From: Acinetobacter sp. S54
GTDB taxonomy: Bacteria > Pseudomonadota > Gammaproteobacteria > Pseudomonadales > Moraxellaceae
NCBI RefSeq assembly: GCF_016624945.1
Contig: NZ_JACVUI010000006.1
Span: forward strand, 62,001 to 126,000
Direction: 5' to 3'
Length of the DNA stretch: 64,000 nt
The position numbers and the translations under genes are program-made. A model generated the notes under the pieces. The model was given only the letters and a program-made list of their open reading frames with translations. It did no database searches and was not told where the DNA came from. This document shows, piece by piece, positions 43,878 to 52,598 of this stretch (its first letter is position 1; every line of letters starts with the position of its first letter).

Positions 43878-45518
43878 ATGACTGAACGTGTCAATGTGGG
43901 TGAGGCGATTGCTCGCTTATTAGAAGAACATGACGTAAATAGTATTTATGGTGTGATTTCTATTCATAACTTGCCAATTGCGGATGCCATTGGTCGCCGT
44001 GAGAAAATCCGCTTTGTGGCGGCACGTGGTGAAGCAGGTGCGGTGACCATGGCGGATGCACATGCACGTTTTAAAGGTCTAGGGGTTGCTTTAACCAGTA
44101 CGGGCGCTGGGGCAGGTAATGCCGTAGGTTCATTGATTGAAGCCATGAATGCCGCGAGTCCTGTGTTGCATTTAACAGGTCAGGTTGAACGTGAATATCT
44201 TGATCGTGATGCCAGTTTTATTCATGAAACCAAAGATCAGTTGACTTTCTTACGTGCATCTAGCAAAGCTGCATTTCGTATTACTAGTCCAGATAATGCT
44301 ATTGGTGTAATTCGTGAAGCCATTCGTGTAGCAACAACAGTTCCAATGGGGCCAGTTAGTGTTGAATTACCGATTGATGTGCAAGCCGCTGAGATTGATT
44401 TACCACTGGATTTAAGTCCTGTTAAAGCAATGCAACTGCCAAATGTTGATGAAACTCAGGTTCAGTTATTAACAGATCAAATTAAACAAGCTAAACGTCC
44501 AGTATTCTGGATTGGTGGCGGTGCGTTGAATTGTGTGAGTGAAATCAAGGCTATTGCTGATTTGGGAATTCCTGTGGTGTCTTCAACGCATGGCCGCGGT
44601 ATTTTGCCTGATGCGCATCCACGTAGTCTGGGAGCATTTCATAACTCGGCAAAAGTTGAAGAGCTGTTAAAAAATGCTGATTTATTGGTTGTGGTAGGGT
44701 CGCGTCTACGTAGTAATGAAACCAAGACTTATTCTGTTCAGTTTCCTGAAAATATCATTCAGATTGATGCTAATCCTGTTGCACAACAACGTAATTACAA
44801 GATTCGCCATTTTATCTGTGCAGATGCCAAAGATATTTTAGTGCGTAGTTTGGCTGAACTTTCAGACGTCTCTAAGATCGACGCAACTTATGATCAGGCG
44901 GTTATTGATGCTAAAAATGCTGCGGTAGATGCATTACGCAAACAACTAGACCAATATGCTCTGATTTGTGATCACTTACGTGCAGCTTTACCCGAAGATG
45001 GTATTTTTGTGCGTGACATTACTATGTCTGGTAGCACATGGGGTAGTCGTTTGTTCCCAGTACAAGCACCAAATCGAAATATTCATTCATTGGCAGGGGC
45101 GATCGGATTAGGCTTGGCACATGCGATCGGTTCAAGTATTGCTAATCCAGACAAAAAGGTTGTAGGTCTAGTTGGTGATGGTGGCTTGATGCTCGGCATT
45201 GGTGAAATCGCGACGATGGCCCAAGAAAATACCGACATGGTTCTGATGATTATGAATGATGGTGGCTATGGTGTGATGCGTGGGATCCAAAATAACTATT
45301 TTGATGGACGCCAGTATTTTAATGAACTCCATACTCCAGATTATCAAAAATTGGGTGAATCGATGGGAGTGAAAAGCTGGAAAGTTGGCAGCGCAGATGA
45401 ATTTAAAGTTGCCATTAAAGAAGCAGTCGATTTCAACGGCCCTGCGGTCATTGAGCTAGATATGCATGCGATTGGCCCGTTAAACTTTGCAGGTCCCCCG
45501 CAGAAAAAACTTTACTAA
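43878..45518 (+). CDS. Thiamine-pyrophosphate-dependent enzyme (acetolactate synthase/benzoylformate decarboxylase-like)
   Basis: A 546-residue TPP enzyme. Catalytic Glu E52 (AARGEAGAV), the central FAD/nucleotide-fold domain, and a C-terminal GDGGLMLGIGEIATMAQ...IMNDGGYG (GDG-x-ND Mg-TPP motif). Decarboxylation of a 2-oxo acid, feeding the aldehyde dehydrogenase, is the best reading. Last gene of the operon, 75 bp after the ALDH. Confidence 0.9.
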   Translation: MTERVNVGEAIARLLEEHDVNSIYGVISIHNLPIADAIGRREKIRFVAARGEAGAVTMADAHARFKGLGVALTSTGAGAGNAVGSLIEAMNAASPVLHLTGQVEREYLDRDASFIHETKDQLTFLRASSKAAFRITSPDNAIGVIREAIRVATTVPMGPVSVELPIDVQAAEIDLPLDLSPVKAMQLPNVDETQVQLLTDQIKQAKRPVFWIGGGALNCVSEIKAIADLGIPVVSSTHGRGILPDAHPRSLGAFHNSAKVEELLKNADLLVVVGSRLRSNETKTYSVQFPENIIQIDANPVAQQRNYKIRHFICADAKDILVRSLAELSDVSKIDATYDQAVIDAKNAAVDALRKQLDQYALICDHLRAALPEDGIFVRDITMSGSTWGSRLFPVQAPNRNIHSLAGAIGLGLAHAIGSSIANPDKKVVGLVGDGGLMLGIGEIATMAQENTDMVLMIMNDGGYGVMRGIQNNYFDGRQYFNELHTPDYQKLGESMGVKSWKVGSADEFKVAIKEAVDFNGPAVIELDMHAIGPLNFAGPPQKKLY

Positions 45519-45707
45519 GTTGAGTATTATTCAGTTTTTTAAAAATTAACTGAACTCAAAATTTTTCAATTATACGGCCTATGTGTTAAGGCATGTCGGC
45601 TGTAAGCGTGCTAAAAAAGATGATTTATAATATGCCATGAGCAAAAGGATTGCTCTCGCCACCAAAATATCATCTATTTTTTTTAGCCAAAAATCAAAGC
45701 AAACAAA

Positions 45708-45723
45708 GTTTTGTATATAAAAC
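45708..45723. promoter_or_regulatory. IclR-type operator candidate E
   Basis: GTTTTGTATATAAAAC, 51 bp before the porin ATG, differing in one base from the site before the Rieske operon. Confidence 0.6.
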
Positions 45724-45774
45724 CAAAATTGTCATTTTTCATAATCAGTTTATGGAAAAGAAAAGGGAAGTGTG

Positions 45775-46971
45775 ATGAAAAAAAGTGTGGTTTCAACAAT
45801 AAGTGTTTCTATGATTTGTCTAGGGGTTTCAATGGGCTCTTGGGCGGATGGTTCTCCACTAGAATGGAAAAATGACGATGGCACGGCTTCATTTAAAGTC
45901 GGTGGGGTTATTCGTGTGCAGGATCGCTACGAGAGTTGGCCTCAAAGTTCTAATCGTGGTATGGGTAAGCTGGACTTTGATGTATTGCGACTCGATCTCA
46001 AAGGAACCTATGACGATTTCTATTTAAATTCTAGTTTTTTATTGCAGGATCAGGAATTTACTTCTATTGAAAAAGCCTATGTAGGATATAAACTCGACGC
46101 CAATAATAGTCTGGAAGCTGGTTTTGTCTATAAGCCATTTGCTATTTATCCTTATCCACAAAATGGCTGGACCTATCATTTACCTTTCTTTTTAGGCTAT
46201 GGCAATAATATTGCTCCTGGTTTGAACTGGAATTACGATGATAAAAATTGGGATATTAAACTGGGGTATTACCCAAGCATGCTTGAAACCAACATGCGTT
46301 ACTCTCCAGAAAGTGGCACTTATGATGATCTGAAAAATACATTTGCAAATCAGAAAGCGTATCAGAATGAAAAACAAAATCAGGTCAATGCCCGTGTTGT
46401 TAAGAAGTTTGATACTGCTGTAGGTAAGCAGGAGATTGGATTATCAGGCGCTATTTCACAACTCCACAATAAAATTACGGATGATGATGGAAAATATTAT
46501 GCTTTAGGTCTTCATGCCAATAGCAATATTAATCGCTGGAATATTCAGGGTTCTGTGATTCACTATCAGTATGATGCCAAAAATCCTGAAGGCGTTGATG
46601 ATCGCTTAACCTTAATGGGAACCAATGGTTTAACACCTTCTTATTTTATTGCCTCAGAAGGTACAGTTTCTAGTCTGAACGTATCTTATACCTTGCCCAT
46701 TCAAGATATGTGGAAGTTGAAGGCTATTAAGTTCTATAACGATTTTAGCTATCTGGATAAAACACATACAGATTGGTCTGCTTCACAGATGAATACCACG
46801 GGCATGATGTTTATTGCATCGCCATTTATGGTATGGGCAGATTATACCTGGGGTAAAAATGCCAATATTATTGGGGGCTCGACTAACAGTACGGGTTATA
46901 CCACGGCTACTTCTCTGAATAGTGATAAATGGTTATATAGAGTTAATTTAAACTTTGGTTTTACTTTTTAA
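45775..46971 (+). CDS. Outer-membrane porin (OprO/OprP-like)
   Basis: A 398-residue barrel porin. Signal peptide ends near SWA, then DGSPLEWKNDDGTASFKVGG. RLDLKGTYDDFYLNSSFLLQD and AGFVYKPFAIYPYPQNGW resemble phosphate-selective-type porins; ends in VNLNFGFTF. ATG 45775 preferred to GTG 45772. Shares the operator motif with the operon, so it is probably the outer-membrane entry of the same substrate. Confidence 0.83.
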   Translation: MKKSVVSTISVSMICLGVSMGSWADGSPLEWKNDDGTASFKVGGVIRVQDRYESWPQSSNRGMGKLDFDVLRLDLKGTYDDFYLNSSFLLQDQEFTSIEKAYVGYKLDANNSLEAGFVYKPFAIYPYPQNGWTYHLPFFLGYGNNIAPGLNWNYDDKNWDIKLGYYPSMLETNMRYSPESGTYDDLKNTFANQKAYQNEKQNQVNARVVKKFDTAVGKQEIGLSGAISQLHNKITDDDGKYYALGLHANSNINRWNIQGSVIHYQYDAKNPEGVDDRLTLMGTNGLTPSYFIASEGTVSSLNVSYTLPIQDMWKLKAIKFYNDFSYLDKTHTDWSASQMNTTGMMFIASPFMVWADYTWGKNANIIGGSTNSTGYTTATSLNSDKWLYRVNLNFGFTF

Positions 46972-46987
46972 ATATTTTTCAGTTAAT

Positions 46988-47027
46988 GACCATAAAACCA
47001 ACAGCCCGGTTTTATGGTCTTTTTTTA
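46988..47027 (+). terminator. Terminator after the porin gene
   Basis: GACCATAAAACC / GGTTTTATGGTC, perfect 12-bp stem, 8-nt loop, followed by eight T. Confidence 0.9.
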
Positions 47028-47050
47028 ACGATTAGATGATACCTATAGGG

Positions 47051-47548
47051 TCATTGGAAATTTTCTGTTTTAAACATATGAATAGTATCGTAGTGCGCTA
47101 GCCATTCACGATGAATCACTTGAAACCCCTGTTTTTGCCAGAAATATTCAGCGGCGGGCAAAAAAGGATGAGTATGTAGATAAAAATGCCAAATATTTTG
47201 TTGTTGAGCATGTTCAAATAGAGCATGGCATAATTGCGATGCCAACCCTTGTCGTCGATATTCAGGCTGTATAAAAAGTTTGACCACTTCTACACTATTT
47301 AAAGGTAAATCTAACTGAAAACGATGGTTATAAGATCGATAAGCCACCATTCCAATAATCTTGTACTTATCTTTCACGACTAAACAAGCGCCGTGGGGAT
47401 CATTTAAATAAGTCGCGCTGAAATGAGTTAGATCATGAGGAAGCGTAGATTGGTACACTTCTGGGAATAGCAATTGGCGAGTATAAATTGCAAATTGAGT
47501 GGCTTGAGACACATCTGCTGGTTGTAAAAGTTCAATCATTAAAGCCAT
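47051..47548 (-). CDS. GNAT-family N-acetyltransferase
   Basis: A 165-residue acetyltransferase. Acetyl-CoA loop YRRQGLASQLCHALFEHA and strand VVKLFIQPE are typical. It overlaps the end of the ABC ATPase gene by 10 bp and closes the iron-uptake operon. It may acetylate the imported chelator or a polyamine-like piece of it; the target is unknown. A second ATG at 47539 is a possible start. Confidence 0.82.
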   Translation of the reverse strand: MALMIELLQPADVSQATQFAIYTRQLLFPEVYQSTLPHDLTHFSATYLNDPHGACLVVKDKYKIIGMVAYRSYNHRFQLDLPLNSVEVVKLFIQPEYRRQGLASQLCHALFEHAQQQNIWHFYLHTHPFLPAAEYFWQKQGFQVIHREWLAHYDTIHMFKTENFQ

Positions 47549-48303
47549 GAGTAATCTGGCACCACAATAGTTTTATCCTGAATCATGGCTTCATGAAACT
47601 CAACATCGTAAACACTTTTTAAAAAAACAGGATCGGTCAGGCGTTGAGGTGATTCTGGTCGAATAATTTCATGCTGACGCATAAAGAACAACTCATCTGC
47701 AAATAAAAATGCCAGATTAGGATCGTGCATAATCGCAATAACTGTATAGTTCTGCCGAGAAAGCTGACGTAATTTTTTCATTAAATAAGACTGATAATAT
47801 ACATCAAGATGATTGGTTGGCTCATCCAATAGAATGACTTGAGGCGCCTGTACCAGTATTCGAGCGATCATGACCAATTGTCGTTCACCACCTGAAAGTT
47901 CAGTATAAGCCTGATGTTTTAAATGGCTAATATCTAACTCTTCCAAAGCTTGATCAACTAGATATTCATCCTGCTTGGTCGGGTGGAAATGACTAAATGC
48001 CGCACGTCCAGTCAAAACGACATCTTTGACTTTAAAAGGAAAAACGGTTTTGTGAAACTGTGGTAAAAAGCCTAAAAGTTTGGCACGCTGCTTACCTTTA
48101 TATTGATCTAAACGTTTACTGTTATACAAAATACTGCCACTTTGTAAGGGTTCTAGACCAGCCATTAATCTAAATAAAGTAGATTTACCGCAACCATTTC
48201 GTCCTAAAATCACAGAAAATTGATTTTCAGCAAATTCCAGATGAATATTTTTAAGTACTTGCTTGTGGCTATAGGCAAAGTTAAGCTGATGAATATGAAT
48301 CAT
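47539..48303 (-). CDS. Iron-chelate ABC transporter ATP-binding protein
   Basis: A 254-residue FecE/FhuC-type ATPase. Walker A GRNGCGKST, signature LSGGERQLVMI, Walker B VILLDEPTNHLD, and a D-loop/His in IMHDPNL. Overlaps the permease gene by 4 bp. Confidence 0.94.
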   Translation of the reverse strand: MIHIHQLNFAYSHKQVLKNIHLEFAENQFSVILGRNGCGKSTLFRLMAGLEPLQSGSILYNSKRLDQYKGKQRAKLLGFLPQFHKTVFPFKVKDVVLTGRAAFSHFHPTKQDEYLVDQALEELDISHLKHQAYTELSGGERQLVMIARILVQAPQVILLDEPTNHLDVYYQSYLMKKLRQLSRQNYTVIAIMHDPNLAFLFADELFFMRQHEIIRPESPQRLTDPVFLKSVYDVEFHEAMIQDKTIVVPDYSWL

Positions 48304-49346
48304 GACCAGTTCATCCGTTGACTTTTCATGAGTAGCAAAAAGAAAGGTGCACCAAGCAGCATGGTAAAAATTCCAATCGGGATTTCAAAACTTAATAAAA
48401 CACGTGAAAAATTATCAATCAATAATAAAAAACAACCGCCTAAGACCATATTACAAGGAATGGTTGCGCGATGATCAGGCCCGACCAGCATCCTCACAAT
48501 ATGGGGCATAAATAAACCATATAAACTAATAATACCCGCCGCTGCAACAGAGGCAGAGGTACATAAAGTGACCAGTCCAATAAGCAAGATCTGTTCCCAT
48601 TTGGGATTAATGCCGACCGCTTGAGCTTCTTCTGTACCGAGTGCTAGCAGATTGAGTCGCCAGCGCATTAAGAATAACCCTAATAATCCAACAGAGATGG
48701 GGAAAATCGCATATTGCACTTTATCCCAATTGGCCTGATGTATATTGCCCATGGTCCATTGCACGATTGCCTGTAACTTAAATGGATCACTGATATATTG
48801 AATGATGGTCAACCCTGCCAAAAAAAGCCCTGAAACAATCATGCCAGCCAGAATAATCATGACTAAAGAAGTTTGTTGTTCTTGCTTTTGGTAGGCAAAT
48901 AAATAAGTTAGAAGTACAGCGGCAATGCCAAAAATAAATGCCAGTAAATTGGGGGAATTTAAGTTAAATGACAAGGCCAATGCAGCGCCAAATGCCGCTC
49001 CAGAAGAAATACCGAGTACGTACGAATCCACTAACGGATTACGGAATAAAGCTTGTAAACCATTCCCCGCAGTGGCCAGTGCAGCGCCGACCATAAAGGT
49101 TAATAAAATACGGGGTAATCGGACATTCCAGAGAATATTTTGCATAAGTGCGTATTGTTCAGGAGCAATATAGTTGCCGCCGCTCAGACTTTGCCAGAAC
49201 CATAAGAAATAATCCTGATAGCCTAGAATATGACTAGGTCCAATTAACAAGGAACAAAAAAGACAAAGGAGAGGTAAAAAAATAAAACTACTATAACGAA
49301 TAGCAGGACTAAACTGAGTAATAGATTCAACGCGTATGATATTCAT
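48300..49346 (-). CDS. FecCD-family ABC permease
   Basis: A 348-residue inner-membrane permease with about 9-10 segments. LPRILLTFMVGAALATAGNGLQALFRNPLVDSYVLG is the BtuC/FecCD signature region, and AAGIISLYGLFMPHIVRML is the conserved ATPase-coupling region. Overlaps the binding-protein gene by 4 bp. Confidence 0.94.
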   Translation of the reverse strand: MNIIRVESITQFSPAIRYSSFIFLPLLCLFCSLLIGPSHILGYQDYFLWFWQSLSGGNYIAPEQYALMQNILWNVRLPRILLTFMVGAALATAGNGLQALFRNPLVDSYVLGISSGAAFGAALALSFNLNSPNLLAFIFGIAAVLLTYLFAYQKQEQQTSLVMIILAGMIVSGLFLAGLTIIQYISDPFKLQAIVQWTMGNIHQANWDKVQYAIFPISVGLLGLFLMRWRLNLLALGTEEAQAVGINPKWEQILLIGLVTLCTSASVAAAGIISLYGLFMPHIVRMLVGPDHRATIPCNMVLGGCFLLLIDNFSRVLLSFEIPIGIFTMLLGAPFFLLLMKSQRMNWS

Positions 49347-50416
49347 GGAGCGAGAAGTGCCTGTGCAGCCGTTGAACCATACAACATGTTCAACACGTCA
49401 TATTGGGTTGCTTTCATTGTGTAAGGTTGGGGCTCCTCATAAATATGTTGATGTAAATAAAGCGCTGTAAGTACGATTTTAATGGTATGTGGATTATAGA
49501 TAAAAGCCGGGCTCAAATTAAAAACTTTACGATTTTTTACTGCTTGAAGAAGTTTTAACTCTGGACGTTGATAAATCAGTTGGGGGTCAGTATTCCAAAG
49601 CACAATATTATCAGGATTCCATTCAATCAAGGTTTCAGGGTTTACATTTGGTTGATTGGTTTCAGTCCGAACAATATTTTTGGCGCCTGCCAATTCGATA
49701 AAATCATTGGTAATGGACTGGGTACCAGAAGTAGAAAAAATACGTCCGCCTGACCATGCATAATAAATACTTTGTTGATGCGATTCTTTTGCGGTATTGC
49801 GCTGGATTTCAGCAATTTTTTGATCTGAATAGTGCAGTATCTTGTTTGCACGTGCGGTTGCGTTGGTTAAAACGGCAATTTCAGATAATTCTTCTTTGAC
49901 CTGTGCATAAGTCGAAGATTCCATAATATAAACGGCAATACCTAACTTGCGTAGCAGGGCAATGGTTTGTTTTTCTCCTCCACCCATGATGACTAAATCG
50001 GGTTGTAACATTAAAAGACTCTCAATATTTGTTGCATTACTACCCTGTGAAGGACTTTGAATCTGCTTGGTTTTTATACGTGAATCTAAAATAGAATATG
50101 CGCGATACAGCATGGGTTGCTGATAAATTTCTGCAGGAATACCTACGATTTTATCTCCCTGATTCAACATATATAGACCATCACATCCCGATTCAAATAG
50201 ACAGACTACGCGTTGAGCAGGATGATTTAATTTAACGGTATATCCAGAAGAATCAACAACATTAAAGGCTGTTGTTGATTCATTCGCTTGGGATTTTTCA
50301 GGGCTAAGTTGTATTTTTTGTTTGAGATCCTGAGTCCGTTGACAGGCCATCAATGCCATTCCTGAAAGCAGCAGAAGTGCGTATTTGAAAACTTTTGGGA
50401 ATGAATATGACCACAT
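49343..50416 (-). CDS. ABC transporter substrate-binding lipoprotein
   Basis: A 357-residue periplasmic-binding protein of the iron-siderophore/cobalamin type. Start ATG 50416, 4 bp after the receptor stop, gives a lipoprotein signal with LMAC at C25. A longer frame from 50452 overlaps the receptor. NHPAQRVVCLFESG, LMLQPDLVIMGG and ETLIEWNPDNIVLWN are the two-lobed family marks. Confidence 0.88.
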   Translation of the reverse strand: MWSYSFPKVFKYALLLLSGMALMACQRTQDLKQKIQLSPEKSQANESTTAFNVVDSSGYTVKLNHPAQRVVCLFESGCDGLYMLNQGDKIVGIPAEIYQQPMLYRAYSILDSRIKTKQIQSPSQGSNATNIESLLMLQPDLVIMGGGEKQTIALLRKLGIAVYIMESSTYAQVKEELSEIAVLTNATARANKILHYSDQKIAEIQRNTAKESHQQSIYYAWSGGRIFSTSGTQSITNDFIELAGAKNIVRTETNQPNVNPETLIEWNPDNIVLWNTDPQLIYQRPELKLLQAVKNRKVFNLSPAFIYNPHTIKIVLTALYLHQHIYEEPQPYTMKATQYDVLNMLYGSTAAQALLAP

Positions 50417-50420
50417 TAAA

Positions 50421-52523
50421 TCAGAATGTCCATTGTACAGAAAGCGATGCATTTAAAGGATCACCAGGCTGTATCCACATATCATTATAACTTTCAACGT
50501 AATAAGTTTTATCCAACAAATTATTTAGGTTGAGTTGATAACGTAACTGTGAATTCGGTTGGTAATAAGCATTCAAATTGACCAAAGTATAATCTGGTAA
50601 TTCAAATCCCGAACTTTGTGTACCATTACGCGTACCGACATATTGGACATTGCCCCCTATACCTGCTTTGCTTGTTGCTTGTTGTACGACTACATAATCC
50701 AGAGCCAGATTACCACTATGACGAGGAATATTATTGAGCGCAGTTCCCTTGGCAATAGTGGTGTCTTTATTAATTTGTGCATCAGTGTACGTATAATTTA
50801 CTAGCACATGCAGTTGATCGGTGAGTTGGCTTTGCAGATCCACTTCGACGCCTCGACTTAAGGCTTCGCCAGCGGCATATTGATAGTTGGCATCCGTGGG
50901 GTCAGTCGTGAGCACATTGCGTTTTTTCATGTGAAATGCAGCTAGACTGAACAACGTTTTTTGATTGAGCTGGTATTTACTACCGATTTCATAACTTTCT
51001 CCTTTTTCAGGCGCAAATACTTGTCCGTTTGCATCTGTACCACTGTTCATGGCAAAAGAGCGTCCATAGTTTGCATAAAAAGAAACCTGGTCGTTCCATT
51101 TATAATTGATACCTGCACGAGGGGAAGCCTGATGAAAGGTTTTATCGGTAGACGTATTGGCTTTGTAATTTTCTAAAGACTGTTTGACCTGATCGAAACG
51201 TGTCCCAACTAAAATGCTCCATTGGTCATTGAAGAACATTTGATCCTGAAGGTTTAATGCAAGATAGTCCTGTTGTTCACGGGTATTGGTTTGCAGCCCC
51301 ATATTGGGTAAATATACGCCATATTCAGGATGATAGACATTGATTTGATTAATACAATATCTCGTGCCTGAATATTTATAATCACAGCGCAATTGATATT
51401 GGTCAGAGGTCAATTGACCCGCTTCGCTGCTGATTAAAATTTCATGACGTGCCCAGTCGGTATTTACTTGTCCTAAAAGCTCAGCCTGTGCCAGCAGATC
51501 TTTAGTGAAATAATCACGATAACGACGTTGTCGATTTAGGGTTTCACCATCTGACTCAAATGATTTGGGTTCAGTTGAAAGGCCCTTCATCAAACCTTGT
51601 TTATAACTCACAGCACTATTGATTTTCCAGTTATCATTAAATTCATGCGCCAGACGTAGTTGATAAAACTGATCCTTTACTTTCATGTCGCCATCGTCGG
51701 GTTCACCTGTAAAGGTTTTCGGATCCATAAGAATCTGACCTTTATAGGCACTGATACCACGATCAAATGTGCCTTTTTGCTGAGTAATTTCACTGTCAAA
51801 ATCAAGTTGAGTCTGGTCTGAGATTTTCCAGCTTAATTGTGGTGAGAAAAACCAGCGCTCACTGCTCACTTGATCGCGAAAGCTTTGATTATCTTCATGG
51901 GCCATCGCCCATCGGTAAGCCAATTGATCATTAATTGGTGCAGTATATTCAAAACTGCCACGATATTGTTGTTCAGTATTGGCGCGTAAGTTGAGCTGTC
52001 CTTGTGCCTGCCATTGTGGTTTTTTTGTGGTGATATTAAGCAGGCCGCCCATTTCACCACGACCATATAGTGCAGCAGCGGGACCTTTTAAGAAATCTAG
52101 AGATTCAATATTGACCATATCGCGTGGCGCACTTAGGCCTCGATTCAGACTTAATCCATTACGAATACTTGCTGCTCCAAGATTAGGATCTGTTGCAAAA
52201 CCACGAAAAGAGTAATTATCCCAAAAGCCACCACCATAATTATTTTGAGCAAATACACCACTGACCAGATGAATCGCATCTTCAATGCGCTGAGAATCTT
52301 GTTGTTTTAAAACGTCCTGAGAGAGATAACTGCGGCTAAACGGGATATCCAAACTATCATGTGCAAATTTGGTTGCGGCAGAGGTGGTTTTTTCATCCTC
52401 TTGATTTTGATCGGCCTGAAGCGTGATGGTGGAAAGAACATTATTTGCAGAATCGGCCCAACTTAGACCAGAAATAAAAGAAAAGCCAATAAATGACGAC
52501 AGCAAACGATATTTATGCTGCAT
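50421..52523 (-). CDS. TonB-dependent siderophore-type receptor
   Basis: A 700-residue receptor. ATG 52523 has GAGGGG 5 bp upstream; the frame from 52553 is longer but unsupported. Signal ends SWA; TonB-box-like STITLQA; plug IEDAIHLVSGVFAQNNYGG and FLKGPAAALYGRGEMGG; barrel ends SLSVQWTF. Heads the operon receptor, lipoprotein, permease, ATPase, GNAT. Ligand unknown; iron chelate most likely. Confidence 0.93.
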   Translation of the reverse strand: MQHKYRLLSSFIGFSFISGLSWADSANNVLSTITLQADQNQEDEKTTSAATKFAHDSLDIPFSRSYLSQDVLKQQDSQRIEDAIHLVSGVFAQNNYGGGFWDNYSFRGFATDPNLGAASIRNGLSLNRGLSAPRDMVNIESLDFLKGPAAALYGRGEMGGLLNITTKKPQWQAQGQLNLRANTEQQYRGSFEYTAPINDQLAYRWAMAHEDNQSFRDQVSSERWFFSPQLSWKISDQTQLDFDSEITQQKGTFDRGISAYKGQILMDPKTFTGEPDDGDMKVKDQFYQLRLAHEFNDNWKINSAVSYKQGLMKGLSTEPKSFESDGETLNRQRRYRDYFTKDLLAQAELLGQVNTDWARHEILISSEAGQLTSDQYQLRCDYKYSGTRYCINQINVYHPEYGVYLPNMGLQTNTREQQDYLALNLQDQMFFNDQWSILVGTRFDQVKQSLENYKANTSTDKTFHQASPRAGINYKWNDQVSFYANYGRSFAMNSGTDANGQVFAPEKGESYEIGSKYQLNQKTLFSLAAFHMKKRNVLTTDPTDANYQYAAGEALSRGVEVDLQSQLTDQLHVLVNYTYTDAQINKDTTIAKGTALNNIPRHSGNLALDYVVVQQATSKAGIGGNVQYVGTRNGTQSSGFELPDYTLVNLNAYYQPNSQLRYQLNLNNLLDKTYYVESYNDMWIQPGDPLNASLSVQWTF

Positions 52524-52598
52524 AAACCCCTCGATAAACAAGACAAAAAACAATTTTTGAAATAATATAACATTTCATAAATTGAAGATATAGAATGT

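Noticed and set aside
45519..45774. Terminator between the TPP enzyme gene and the porin
   Set aside because: A 7-bp stem TTCAGTT/AACTGAA (45530-45554) is short and lacks a direct T tract.
52524..52598. Fur box between the receptor operon and the DUF1624 gene
   Set aside because: The AT-rich stretch GAAATAATATAACATTTCA aligns poorly to the Fur consensus, so it is not called.
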